From JACVRW01 sp963811055 (lineage in GTDB: Bacteria; Actinomycetota; Thermoleophilia; Solirubrobacterales; Thermoleophilaceae): 64,000 bases of DNA. The notes under the pieces were generated by a model. It made no database searches, was not told where the DNA came from, and was given only the letters and a program-made list of their open reading frames with translations. This document shows positions 33,532 through 41,451 of this stretch, piece by piece (position 1 is the stretch's first letter; each line of letters begins with the position of its first letter). The stretch spans positions 62,001 through 126,000 of the forward strand of contig CAWEPQ010000001.1 in assembly GCA_963811055.1 (NCBI GenBank). The letters run 5' to 3'. The position numbers and the translations under genes were made by a program.

Positions 33532-33537
33532 AGGATA
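33532..33537 (-). promoter_or_regulatory. -10 box TATCCT of hsp20-lon
   Basis: TATCCT on the minus strand is followed by 7 bases and then ATG 33524. No HspR-type or CIRCE-like inverted repeat is seen next to it. Confidence 0.45.
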
Positions 33538-33561
33538 GGACGCTGGGCGAGCTCGTGCGGC

Positions 33562-34356
33562 TCAGACTTCGTAGACGGCGCCCTCGGCGGCCACCTCGAC
33601 GGGGCCGTCGTACTTCTGCGCCGCCTGCTCGCGCGCCCACTCCGGATCGAGCTCGTCCGAGATGTGAACGAGCACGAGCCGTGCCGCACCCGCGGCGCGA
33701 GCGTGCTCTCCGGCCTCCGCGGAGGTGAGGTGCCCGCGCACGCCATCCCGCTCGGGGCGCGGGAGCGTGGCCTCGAGCAGTACGACGCTCGCTCCCTTCG
33801 CGAACTTCACGAGGTCCTCGGTCGGCCGGCAGTCCGCCCCGTAGATCAGCCGGCCGCCACCGGTGGTCGACGTGAAGCTCATCGCGAATGTCTCGGTGAA
33901 GTGAGGAACCGACTGAAAGGCGATCCGGATCGGCCCGATGTCGAGCTCCTCGGCGGGGTCGTACTCCCTGAGGTCGAACGCGTTCTCGATGAGGTCGTCG
34001 TTCCCCCATGCGCCGACCACGCGCCGAAATGTGTCGCGCGCGCCGGGCGGGGCGTGCAGCACCGGCCGTGCCGGGTTGTCGGTGCCCGGCCACGTGTGCA
34101 CCGGCACCGGCTGCTGGCGCGGCGCGTAGGTGAGCGCGTACGAGTACGGCACGAGATCGAGGAAGTGGTCCGCGTGCAGGTGCGAGATCACGACCGCGTC
34201 CACATCCACGTAGTCGATCCGCTCGCGGAGCTTTGCGAACACGCCGTTGCCGCAATCCAAAAGCACGCGCGTGCCGTTGTCCTCAACCAGATACCCCGAG
34301 CACGCCCCTCCCGCGTCCTGCCAGGACGGGGACTTGCCCAGCACCGTGAGCCGCAT
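33562..34356 (-). CDS. Metallo-beta-lactamase-fold hydrolase, RNase Z-like
   Basis: The 264-residue product has the MBL fold with the HLHADHFLDL zinc motif (about residue 60), a later PHFTETFAMSF, GADCRPTEDL with the bridging Asp, and GHLTSAEAGEHARAAG with a zinc His. The layout resembles the RNase Z/arylsulfatase-like branch rather than beta-lactamases; the RNase Z exosite is absent, so the substrate is uncertain. A TAGAGT -10 box is 6 bases before ATG 34356. It follows the small Cys4 gene region on the same strand. Confidence 0.85.
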   Translation of the reverse strand: MRLTVLGKSPSWQDAGGACSGYLVEDNGTRVLLDCGNGVFAKLRERIDYVDVDAVVISHLHADHFLDLVPYSYALTYAPRQQPVPVHTWPGTDNPARPVLHAPPGARDTFRRVVGAWGNDDLIENAFDLREYDPAEELDIGPIRIAFQSVPHFTETFAMSFTSTTGGGRLIYGADCRPTEDLVKFAKGASVVLLEATLPRPERDGVRGHLTSAEAGEHARAAGAARLVLVHISDELDPEWAREQAAQKYDGPVEVAAEGAVYEV

Positions 34357-34362
34357 GGAGCG

Positions 34363-34368
34363 ACTCTA
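34363..34368 (-). promoter_or_regulatory. -10 box TAGAGT of the MBL hydrolase gene
   Basis: TAGAGT on the minus strand, then 6 bases, then ATG 34356. The gap has no ribosome binding site, so a leaderless transcript is predicted. Confidence 0.45.
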
Positions 34369-34395
34369 AGCGCTGGGGGCCCCTTCTGTGGAGGA

Positions 34396-34590
34396 TCAGC
34401 CGTTCGGCTGCGGGAACGCGTAGGCGGCGGTCACGCGCTCGGTGCGGAAGACGAAGGTGAGCTGGCGCTCCGGCGCCAGGCCGCGGTCGGCGGGCCTGAA
34501 GGTCGTGCAGGCCTTCTCGAGGTTGAGTGCGCAGAGCTGGTTCTGGTGGAAGAAGCAGTCCTCACATGTGGCGGGCTTGGTCTTCGGCAC
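34396..34590 (-). CDS. Small four-cysteine protein
   Basis: The 64-residue product from GTG 34590 contains CEDCFFHQNQLCALNLEKAC followed by TTFRP, that is C-x2-C-x7-C-x7-C. This is a likely zinc or Fe-S site. The rest (LTFVFRTERVTAAYAFPQP) is beta-like. No family is recognised with certainty. The frame is open further upstream but that portion has shadow-like composition. Function unknown. Confidence 0.6.
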   Translation of the reverse strand: MPKTKPATCEDCFFHQNQLCALNLEKACTTFRPADRGLAPERQLTFVFRTERVTAAYAFPQPNG

Positions 34591-34691
34591 GGGGCGGGAT
34601 GGTGCATCAATCGAAGCCGTCGCGCCAGCCGCGGTTCCGCAAATGGGGGGCTTTTCCGGGCCCCGCAATTTCCAGGTTCTTCACATGATGG

Positions 34692-34710
34692 CCCGCTGCT
34701 TGCGGGTTTT
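34692..34710 (+). other. Terminator-like hairpin in the leader of the SDR gene
   Basis: CCCGC-TGCTT-GCGGG followed by TTTT reads as a short intrinsic terminator on the plus strand. No plus-strand gene precedes it; it lies 63 bases before the SDR start codon. Upstream bases 34660-34690 are locally AT-rich. It could be an attenuator in the leader or the end of a small RNA; no known riboswitch class is recognised. Confidence 0.35.
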
Positions 34711-34772
34711 CCCGGGGGGCGAGATGTGGGCCGGCGAGGCCGCGGACGCGTATCGGGAAGGATGTGGGCCTG

Positions 34773-35693
34773 ATGGAACTTGTGACCGGAGCCACCGGCT
34801 ACGTGGGATCGCGCCTTCTGCGACGCCTCGCGGCGGAGGGACGCAGCGTGCGTGCCCTCGCGCGCCGCCCTGAGCGGGTGGAGCCCCTGCCGGGGGTGGA
34901 GGCGGTGGCCGCCGACCTGCTCGGGGAGGCGCCGCTGGCCGATCTGCTCGACGGCTGTGAGACGGCGTACTACCTCGTGCACTCGATGGAGGGCGCCAAC
35001 GGGGCCGGGGGCGGGTTCGCCGCGCGCGACCGCCGTGCCGCCACCACCTTCGCGAACGCCGCCGTGGAGGCCGGCGTGGAGCGGATCGTCTACCTGGGCG
35101 GCATCGCGCCGGCGGGGGCCACTTCCCCCCATCTGCGCTCGCGGCTCGAGGTGGAGGAGATCCTGCTCGGTGCCCTGCCCGCCTCCACCGCGCTGCGCGC
35201 GTCGATCGTGATCGGCGCCGGGTCCTCGTCCTTCAGGGTCCTGGTGCGGCTCGTCGAGCGGCTGCGCCTCCTGCCGATGCCGCGCTGGCGCTCGAACCGC
35301 ACGCAGCCGATCGACGAGCGCGACGTGATCGAGTTCCTCGCCAACACTCCGGCGGTGCCCGCGGCGGCCGGGCGCTCGCTCGACATCTGCGGCCCCGACG
35401 TGGTCACCTTCGCGGCTCTGATCGAGGGGATCGCGGAAGGGCTCGGCGTGGGACGCATGCCCGTGGGGCTCCCCGCCTCGCTCACCCCACCCGCGAGCGC
35501 GGTCGTGGCGGCGGTGAGCGGCCAGCCGATCGAGCTCGTGCGCCCGCTGATGGAGAGCCTCGAGTCCGACGTGCTTCCACGCGACGCCCATGAGGCCGCG
35601 CGGATCTACGACATCCAGCCGCGCGGCTTCGAGCGCGCGGTGGAGCACGCGCTGGCCGAATGGGAGTCGCTCGAGCCGTTGGCCGCCCGATGA
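34773..35693 (+). CDS. Atypical SDR NAD(P)-binding protein
   Basis: The 306-residue product (ATG 34773; GTG 34764 is an in-frame alternative) begins with ELVTGATGYVGSRLLRRLAA, the Rossmann glycine motif of extended/atypical SDR proteins. It then has LDGCETAYYLVHSMEG and VYLGGIAP, and lacks the classical YxxxK. It resembles the YwnB/DUF2867-linked group, but the partner domain here is a separate gene. That gene, an SRPBCC protein, starts inside its stop codon (ATGA), so the two are likely to work together. Substrate unknown. Confidence 0.82.
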   Translation: MELVTGATGYVGSRLLRRLAAEGRSVRALARRPERVEPLPGVEAVAADLLGEAPLADLLDGCETAYYLVHSMEGANGAGGGFAARDRRAATTFANAAVEAGVERIVYLGGIAPAGATSPHLRSRLEVEEILLGALPASTALRASIVIGAGSSSFRVLVRLVERLRLLPMPRWRSNRTQPIDERDVIEFLANTPAVPAAAGRSLDICGPDVVTFAALIEGIAEGLGVGRMPVGLPASLTPPASAVVAAVSGQPIELVRPLMESLESDVLPRDAHEAARIYDIQPRGFERAVEHALAEWESLEPLAAR

Positions 35694-36127
35694 AGGTCGA
35701 GCGCCAGGTGGACGTGGCCGCGCCCCCTCAGAGCCTCTACGACGTGGTGATGGACTCCACGCGGCTGGAGGACTGGGTCACGATCCACGATCACCTGGTG
35801 GGCAACCCGGCGCGCCGGCTGAAGAAGGGATCGCAGCTGACGCAGTGCCTGAAGCTCGCGGGGCGCCGCTTCAAGGTGCGCTGGACGGTCGTGGAGAACG
35901 ATCCCTGCAGGAAGGTCGTGTGGGAGGGAAAGGGTCCCGTGGCGTCGCACGCCATGGTGGAGTACGGGTTCGAGCCGAAGGGTGACGGCACCCGCTTCAC
36001 GTACATCAACCAGTACGACCTGCCCGGCGGGCCGCTCGGCCGGCTGGCCGAGCGAACGGTGGCACGAGCCACCGGACGGGAGCTCGACGGGTCGCTCAAG
36101 CGGCTCAAGGCGCTTGTGGAGAAATAG
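35690..36127 (+). CDS. SRPBCC (polyketide cyclase/dehydrase-like) protein
   Basis: The 145-residue product has the START-like fold pattern: KVERQVDVAAPPQSLYDVVM at the N-terminus, DWVTIHDHLVG, a VVENDPCRKVVWEGKGPV strand and a final long helix (GRLAERTVARATGRELDGSL). Such proteins bind hydrophobic ligands in a deep cavity; some act as cyclases or lipid binders. In related SDR proteins a C-terminal domain of this type (DUF2867) is fused, so the coupling with the overlapping SDR gene is meaningful. Ligand unknown. Confidence 0.8.
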   Translation: MKVERQVDVAAPPQSLYDVVMDSTRLEDWVTIHDHLVGNPARRLKKGSQLTQCLKLAGRRFKVRWTVVENDPCRKVVWEGKGPVASHAMVEYGFEPKGDGTRFTYINQYDLPGGPLGRLAERTVARATGRELDGSLKRLKALVEK

Positions 36128-36142
36128 TCAGTTCGCTACTTT
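36114..36142 (+). promoter_or_regulatory. Promoter of the AT-hook/winged-helix gene
   Basis: TTGTGG (36114-36119), a 17-base spacer and TACTTT (36137-36142) match a sigma70-type promoter. The -10 ends 7 bases before ATG 36150, so the transcript is probably leaderless. The -35 lies inside the last codons of the SRPBCC gene. The same TTGTGG -35 precedes the first PhoD gene. Confidence 0.6.
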
Positions 36143-36149
36143 TCAGTTA

Positions 36150-36536
36150 ATGGCTGATTTCTTGGATGAGAAGCGCAGGGAGATCGACACGCGGCTGAAG
36201 GAGCTGCGTCCGTTGGTCGACGAGTACAACCGGCTGGAGAAGGCAGCAGCGGCGCTCGCCGGCGTGGGCAGCACCCCCAACGGGTCCACCTCCACGCCTC
36301 GTCGTCGCCGTGGCAGCGCCTCGCCCGCCCGGAAGGGCCGTGGCCGCGGGCGCCCGCGCGGCAGCGGAGCCCGGTCGAAGCAGGCCCTCGAGCTGGTGCG
36401 CGCGCGTCCCGGCATCACGATCGCCGAGCTGGCCGACGCCATGGGGATCAAGGCGAATTATCTGTACCGCGTGCTTCCGAGCCTCGCCTCGGACGGTCAG
36501 GTGAAGAGGCGCGGCAAGGGCTGGCATCCCGCCTGA
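36150..36536 (+). CDS. Small DNA-binding protein: coiled coil, AT-hook-like linker, winged helix
   Basis: The 128-residue product has an N-terminal coiled coil (about residues 3-35, EKRREIDTRLKELRPLVDEY), a basic linker with an AT-hook-like core (RKGRGRGRPRGSGARSK, about 61-77) and a C-terminal winged helix (ALELVRARPGITIAELADAM, then GIKANYLYRVLPSLASDGQV). The design resembles small nucleoid-associated or regulatory proteins of Actinobacteria. It has its own promoter although it follows the SRPBCC gene by only 22 bases. It converges on mdh. Function is inferred. Confidence 0.7.
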   Translation: MADFLDEKRREIDTRLKELRPLVDEYNRLEKAAAALAGVGSTPNGSTSTPRRRRGSASPARKGRGRGRPRGSGARSKQALELVRARPGITIAELADAMGIKANYLYRVLPSLASDGQVKRRGKGWHPA

Positions 36537-36591
36537 CCCTGCGCCTCACCTTCCTGCGCAATAACAGTTAAGTTCCGTTGAGTACTCGGTC

Positions 36592-37585
36592 TCAGATGAG
36601 ACCGAGCTCACTCACCGCGTCGCGCTCCTCCTTGAGCTCGCCCACCGTGGCATCGATGCGCTCGCGCGAGAAAGTCGTCGATGTCGAGGCCCTGCACGAT
36701 CTCGTAGCGCCCATCCGCCGTGGTGCACGGGAACGAGGAGATGATGCCCTCCTCCACGCCGTAGGAGCCGTCGGAGGGGATGGCCATCGACACCCAGTCG
36801 CCCTGGGGCGTGCCGAGCGTCCAGTCGCGCACGTGATCGATGGCCGCGTTGGCGGCCGACGCCGCGCTCGACGCACCGCGCGCTTCGATGATGGCGGCGC
36901 CGCGCTTCTGCACCGTGGGAATGAAGTCGTCCTCGATCCACGCCTGATCGTCCACCCTCTCGGCGGCGTTCTGGCCGCCCACGTCGGCGTGGAAGATGTC
37001 GGGGTACTGGGTGGCCGAGTGGTTGCCCCAGATGGTCATGTGCGTCACGTCGGACACCGGCACCTGCAGCTTGTTCGCAAGCTGCGCGATCGCCCGGTTG
37101 TGGTCCAGCCGCGTCATCGCGGTGAAGCGCTCGCGCGGCACGTCGGGCGCATTGCTCATGGCGATCAGGGCGTTGGTGTTGGCGGGGTTGCCCACCACCA
37201 GCACCCTGAGCGAGCTGTCGGCGTGCTCGTTCAGAGCCGCGCCCTGCGGCTTGAAGATCCCGCCGTTGGCGTCCAGCAGGTCGGAGCGCTCCATGCCCTT
37301 GCTGCGCGGGCGCGCGCCCACCAGCAGAGCCACCTGGACCCCGTCGAACGCGTAGTTCGGGTCATCGGAGATGTCCACGCGCGACAGCAGCGGGAAGGCG
37401 CAGTCGTCGAGCTCCATCGCCACACCCTCGGCTGCCTTCACCGCCTGTGGGATCTCGAGCAGGCTGAGCTCCACGGGTGTGTCCTCGCCGAGCATCTGGC
37501 CGCTCGCGATTCTGAAAAGAAGGCTGTAGCCGATGGCACCCGCGGCGCCGGTTACGGCCACCTTCACTGGAGTTGAAGCGTTCAC
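36592..37585 (-). CDS. mdh: Malate dehydrogenase with a +1 frameshift near its C-terminus
   Basis: MDH oxidises malate to oxaloacetate in the TCA cycle. From GTG 37585 the product has VAVTGAAGAIGYSLLFRIAS (NAD-binding), LLVGARPRSKGMERSDLL, VVGNPANTNAL, TRLDHNRA and IWGNHSATQYPD (catalytic His), the long-chain MDH type. After GLDIDDF the frame changes: reading TTTC at 36670-36673 with one base less gives SRERIDATVGELKEERDAVS and a stop at 36592, for about 330 residues, the normal end. The extra base in this A/T run is probably a sequence error. The GTG overlaps the icd stop codon (GTGA). Confidence 0.9.
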
Positions 37586-38667
37586 TGGTTCTGCATCTCC
37601 TCAATGACGGCGTCTGCGTATTCACTCGTGCCCACCGCTGTCGGATCGTCGCGCGAGGGCTTCAGGTCGTAGGTCACCTTGTCGCCCTTCCGGATCACCT
37701 CGGCGATGGCGCCCTCCATGCGCTCGGCGGCCTCGGTCTCGTTCAGGTGCCTGAGCATCAGCACTCCCGAGAGCAGCAGCGCGGTGGGGTTGACCCTGTT
37801 CTGTCCCTTGTACTTCGGGGCTGACCCGTGGGTGGCCTCGAAGATCGCGCCACTCGTGCCGATATTGGCGCCCGAGGCCAGGCCCAGCCCGCCGATCATG
37901 CCGGCGCAGAGGTCGGACACGATGTCGCCGTAGAGGTTCGGCAGCACGATCACGTCGTACTCCTCGGGGCGGGACACGAGCTGGTTGCACAGGTTGTCGA
38001 TGATCCTGTCCTCGAACTCGACCTCCGGGTGACGCTCGGCCACCTGCCGAGCCACCTCGAGGAACAGCCCGTCCGAGAACTTCATGATGTTGGCCTTGTG
38101 GGCGGCCGTGACCTTCTTGCGGCCGTTCTCCTTGGCATAGGTGAACGCCGCCTCGACGATCCGCTCGGATCCGAACACCGAGATCGGCTTGATCGAGATG
38201 CCCGACTCGTCGCGCGTGGGCGAATCGAGCTCCTCGGCCAGGAACTTGCGCAGGCGCTCCACCTCGTCCGACCCCTTCTCGAACTCGATGCCCGCGTAGA
38301 GGTCCTCGGTGTTCTCGCGAACGATCACGAGGTCGGTTTCCGGGAAGCGGGTGCGCACGCCCTCGTATGCCTTGCACGGGCGGATGCACGCGAACAGGTC
38401 GAACTCCTTGCGGAGCGCGACGTTGATCGACCGGTGACCCGAGCCCACGGGCGTGGTGGTGGGTCCCTTGATGGCGATGCCGCGCTCGCGGATCGAGTCG
38501 AGGGTGCGGTCGGGAAGCGGGTTCCCCTCCTCCTCGTACACGTCGATCCCAGCGTCCTGGAAGTCCCATTCGAACTCGACGCCGGTGGCCTCGAGCACAC
38601 GCCGCGTCGCCTCGGCGAGCTCGGGCCCGGTCCCGTCGCCGGGGATGAAGGTCACGCTATGTGGCAA
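37582..38667 (-). CDS. icd: Isocitrate dehydrogenase, NAD(P)+
   Basis: The 361-residue beta-decarboxylating dehydrogenase converts isocitrate to 2-oxoglutarate. It has FIPGDGTGPEL, SINVALRKEFDLFACIRPCK (substrate Arg/Ser residues), VIVRENTEDLYAGIEFEKGS, NLYGDIVSDLCAGMIGGLG and THGSAPKYKGQNRVNP. The Lys-Tyr pair in HGSAPKY and the Tyr in VTYDL match NADP-selective positions of the E. coli enzyme, although the short length is more like NAD-dependent IDH; cofactor use is unresolved. It forms an operon with mdh by codon overlap. Confidence 0.93.
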   Translation of the reverse strand: MPHSVTFIPGDGTGPELAEATRRVLEATGVEFEWDFQDAGIDVYEEEGNPLPDRTLDSIRERGIAIKGPTTTPVGSGHRSINVALRKEFDLFACIRPCKAYEGVRTRFPETDLVIVRENTEDLYAGIEFEKGSDEVERLRKFLAEELDSPTRDESGISIKPISVFGSERIVEAAFTYAKENGRKKVTAAHKANIMKFSDGLFLEVARQVAERHPEVEFEDRIIDNLCNQLVSRPEEYDVIVLPNLYGDIVSDLCAGMIGGLGLASGANIGTSGAIFEATHGSAPKYKGQNRVNPTALLLSGVLMLRHLNETEAAERMEGAIAEVIRKGDKVTYDLKPSRDDPTAVGTSEYADAVIEEMQNQ

Positions 38668-38700
38668 CTGATTCCTTTCGGTCCATTGGACTGAGCGTAT

Positions 38701-40236
38701 TCAGGCGGGCGGGCCGGGCGCCACGAGATCGCGGTCCCGGATCAGGAGCAGCGAGAGCACGGCCCCGGCGAACGCGATGATCGCGGCCACCACGATGATG
38801 GTGTTGAAGCCGTCGAGGAACGCCCGTGTGGCGGCCTCCTCCACCGCGCCGCGGGCATTCGCCGGCACGGAGGCGATGGCCTGCTGCGCACCGCCGGAAG
38901 CCACCGCCTCACCGAGGCCCTTGGCGGCGCCTGGCGGCACCGGCGCGCCGGACAGCAGCGTCTCCAGCCGACCGGTCACGTGCGACTGGAAGATGGCGCC
39001 GAGCCCCGCTATGCCGGTGGCGATCCCCACCTGCCGGAAGGTGTTGTTGATCCCCGAGGCGGTGCCGCTGAGCCGCTGGTCGACAACGCTCACCGCCGTG
39101 TAGCTGAGCGGCGCGTTCACGAAGCCCACACCCGTGCCGGCGATGACGAATCCGGCCAGGAGGGTCGTCCACTTCGAGTCGGGCGAGACGCCGCCCATGA
39201 GGAGCAGCCCCGTGCCGACCGCCGCGAGCCCCCCGAAGATCAGGACCCGTACCGGCACACGGTTCATGAGCCGTGCGGCGATCGGCGCCGCGAAGAAGGA
39301 CAGCACCGACACGGGCAGGAACCGCAGGCCGGCATGGAACGGCGAGTACCGCAGCACGTTCTGCATGTAGAGCGTGAGGTACAGGAACATCGAGAACATC
39401 GACGCCGAGATCGAGAAGGCGGCGATCTGGGCGCCCGTGAAGGCCGGCTTGCGGAACAGCGAGAGGTCGAGCATCGGCTCCCGCCCGAGCCGCTCGACGA
39501 CCACGAAGGCGATCAGCAGCGCCGCCGACCCCACGAGCAGCGCCACGATCGTGGTGCTGCCCCAGCCCTCGGCGTTGCCCCGGATCAGGGCGAACACCAG
39601 GCAGAAGAGCCCGCCGCTGAACGTGACCACACCCGCCCAGTCCAGACGCGGCCGCGTCTCAGGGCGGTACTCGTGGAGCTTGAGCAGGGTCACGACGACC
39701 GTGAGCGCGCCGATCGGCACGTTCACGAAGAAGATCCATTCCCAGCCGAGGGTCTCGGTGAGCACGCCTCCCACCAGCGGGCCCACCGCCACCGCGGCGC
39801 CGATGGTGGCTCCCCAGATGCCGAAGGCGGATGCCCGCTCGCGGCCCTCGAACTCCTGGGCGATCAGAGCGGGGGCACAGGCGAACATCACCGCGCCGCC
39901 GATCCCCTGGAATCCGCGGGCGAGGTTGAGCACCGTGGGCGTGCCGGACAGCCCGCAGAGCAGCGACGCGAGGCTGAACAGGGCCAGGCCGATGGCGAAC
40001 ACGCGCCGGCGGCCGAAGAGGTCGGCCAGCGAGCCCGCCATGAGCAGCACCGACGCCAGCATCAGCGAGTAGGCGTCCACGACCCACTGGAGGTCGGTGA
40101 AGCTGGCGTCCAGCTCGCGCTGGATGTCCGGCAGCGCCACGTTCACCACCGTGATGTCCAGCAGCAGCATGAACGTGCCGAGGCATACCGCCAGCAAGGT
40201 CCAGTTCTTGGTGCTCACCTGTGGCCTATTCCCCAT
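38701..40236 (-). CDS. DHA2-family (EmrB/QacA-type) MFS drug efflux transporter
   Basis: The 511-residue product has 14 predicted transmembrane helices. The first carries LLAVCLGTFMLLLDITVVNV with the DHA2 motif D1 (LDxTVVNVALP), then GSLADLFGRRRVFAIGLALF (MFS motif A) and GIWGATIGAAVAVGPLVGGV (motif C, antiporters). These proteins export cationic or amphipathic drugs by proton exchange. Start ATG 40236 or GTG 40218. No regulator gene is adjacent. It is divergent from the site-2 protease gene. Confidence 0.9.
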   Translation of the reverse strand: MGNRPQVSTKNWTLLAVCLGTFMLLLDITVVNVALPDIQRELDASFTDLQWVVDAYSLMLASVLLMAGSLADLFGRRRVFAIGLALFSLASLLCGLSGTPTVLNLARGFQGIGGAVMFACAPALIAQEFEGRERASAFGIWGATIGAAVAVGPLVGGVLTETLGWEWIFFVNVPIGALTVVVTLLKLHEYRPETRPRLDWAGVVTFSGGLFCLVFALIRGNAEGWGSTTIVALLVGSAALLIAFVVVERLGREPMLDLSLFRKPAFTGAQIAAFSISASMFSMFLYLTLYMQNVLRYSPFHAGLRFLPVSVLSFFAAPIAARLMNRVPVRVLIFGGLAAVGTGLLLMGGVSPDSKWTTLLAGFVIAGTGVGFVNAPLSYTAVSVVDQRLSGTASGINNTFRQVGIATGIAGLGAIFQSHVTGRLETLLSGAPVPPGAAKGLGEAVASGGAQQAIASVPANARGAVEEAATRAFLDGFNTIIVVAAIIAFAGAVLSLLLIRDRDLVAPGPPA

Positions 40237-40296
40237 CCGGCGCCGGCTACTCGCGCTGGAAGGCCGGGCACGTGCGACCTGCCACCATCCCCGTGC

Positions 40297-41451
40297 ATGT
40301 TCGGGGGCAGCTCGATCCAGCTCGCGCGCATCTTCGGCATCCGGATCGGGGTGGATGTCAGCTGGTTCCTCGTTCTGTTCCTGATCATCTGGTCGTTCTC
40401 GGGGGACTACTCGGATCTGTTCCCGGGCGAGGACGGTAAAGCGTTCGCCCTGGCGACGATCACGGCGCTTCTGTTCTTCGCCTCGATCCTGCTCCACGAG
40501 CTTGGGCACGCGGTGGTGGCGATGCGCAACGGCATACCGATCTCAGGCATCGACCTATGGCTGTTCGGCGGCGTGGCCAAGCTCGAGCGCGACACCGACT
40601 CGCCGGGCGTGGAGTTCCGGGTGGCGGTGGCCGGGCCGCTCGTGACCCTGGCGATCGCGGTGCTCTGCTTCGGCGCCGCCAGCGCCATTTCGGGCACCGA
40701 CGAAGCGATGAACGCCTCGTCGTTCGACATCGGGACCTTCAACGAGGCCACCGCCGTGCTCGGCCACCTGGCGTCGATCAACGCGTTCGTCCTGATCTTC
40801 AATCTGATTCCGGGCTTCCCGCTCGACGGCGGGCGGATCGCGAGGGCGATCGTGTGGTGGCGCACCGGGGACCGCGCCAGGGCCACTCAGCTGGCCGCCC
40901 GGCTCGGGCGCGGGGTGGCCTACCTGATGATCGCCCTGGGCGTGTACATGTTCCTGCGCGGCGACCCCGTCGGCGGGATCTGGCTGGGATTCATCGGCCT
41001 GTTCCTGTCACAGGCGGCCAAGGGGGCCGAGGTGCAGGCGGCCTTCGCCGGCCGGATCGAGGGTCTGCGGGTGGCCGACGTGATGGACATCGAGCCGGTG
41101 GCGATCCCGGAGACGCTCTCGCTGGACCGGGCCGAGGAGGAGTTCTTCCTGCGCTACGGCTGGCCCTGGTTCCCGGTGGTTGACGCCTCGGGAAGGCTCG
41201 TCGGGGTGGTGTCCCGCGAGGCGGTGGACAGCGTGGCCGAGCAGGTGCGCCCATCGCGGCCGGTGGCCTCGGTGATGGCTCGCGACGAGGGCGACAGCGG
41301 CCTGCGCGTGCGGCTGGAGGACCCGCTCGAGACGCTGCTCAGCCGCGAGGGGCTGGCCCGCCTCGGAGCGATCATGGCCGTGGATGACGCCGGCGTTCTG
41401 CGCGGGATCGTGACCGTCGACCGGGTTCGACGGGCGCTCCGGCCCGCCTGA
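40297..41451 (+). CDS. Site-2 protease family (M50) with two CBS domains
   Basis: The 384-residue membrane metalloprotease has a helix with LLHELGHAVVAM (HExxH zinc motif, about residue 67), a later NLIPGFPLDGGR (the LDG motif that supplies the third ligand), and about six transmembrane segments, followed by a tandem CBS pair (about residues 255-380, RVADVMDIEPVAIPETLSLD). Family members such as Rip-type proteases cut transmembrane regulators; CBS domains bind adenosine nucleotides and may gate activity. Its 3' end overlaps the opposite-strand AbiEi/DUF559 gene by 80 bases. Confidence 0.9.
   Translation: MFGGSSIQLARIFGIRIGVDVSWFLVLFLIIWSFSGDYSDLFPGEDGKAFALATITALLFFASILLHELGHAVVAMRNGIPISGIDLWLFGGVAKLERDTDSPGVEFRVAVAGPLVTLAIAVLCFGAASAISGTDEAMNASSFDIGTFNEATAVLGHLASINAFVLIFNLIPGFPLDGGRIARAIVWWRTGDRARATQLAARLGRGVAYLMIALGVYMFLRGDPVGGIWLGFIGLFLSQAAKGAEVQAAFAGRIEGLRVADVMDIEPVAIPETLSLDRAEEEFFLRYGWPWFPVVDASGRLVGVVSREAVDSVAEQVRPSRPVASVMARDEGDSGLRVRLEDPLETLLSREGLARLGAIMAVDDAGVLRGIVTVDRVRRALRPA

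Noticed and set aside
38980..40296. Long plus-strand frame opposite the DHA2 transporter
   Set aside because: It is His/Arg/Glu-rich antisense shadow of the transporter. The real plus-strand gene in that frame is the site-2 protease from 40297.
40500..40890. Minus-strand frame opposite the site-2 protease
   Set aside because: It has antisense composition and no start context; HExxH and LDG motifs on the plus strand identify the real gene.
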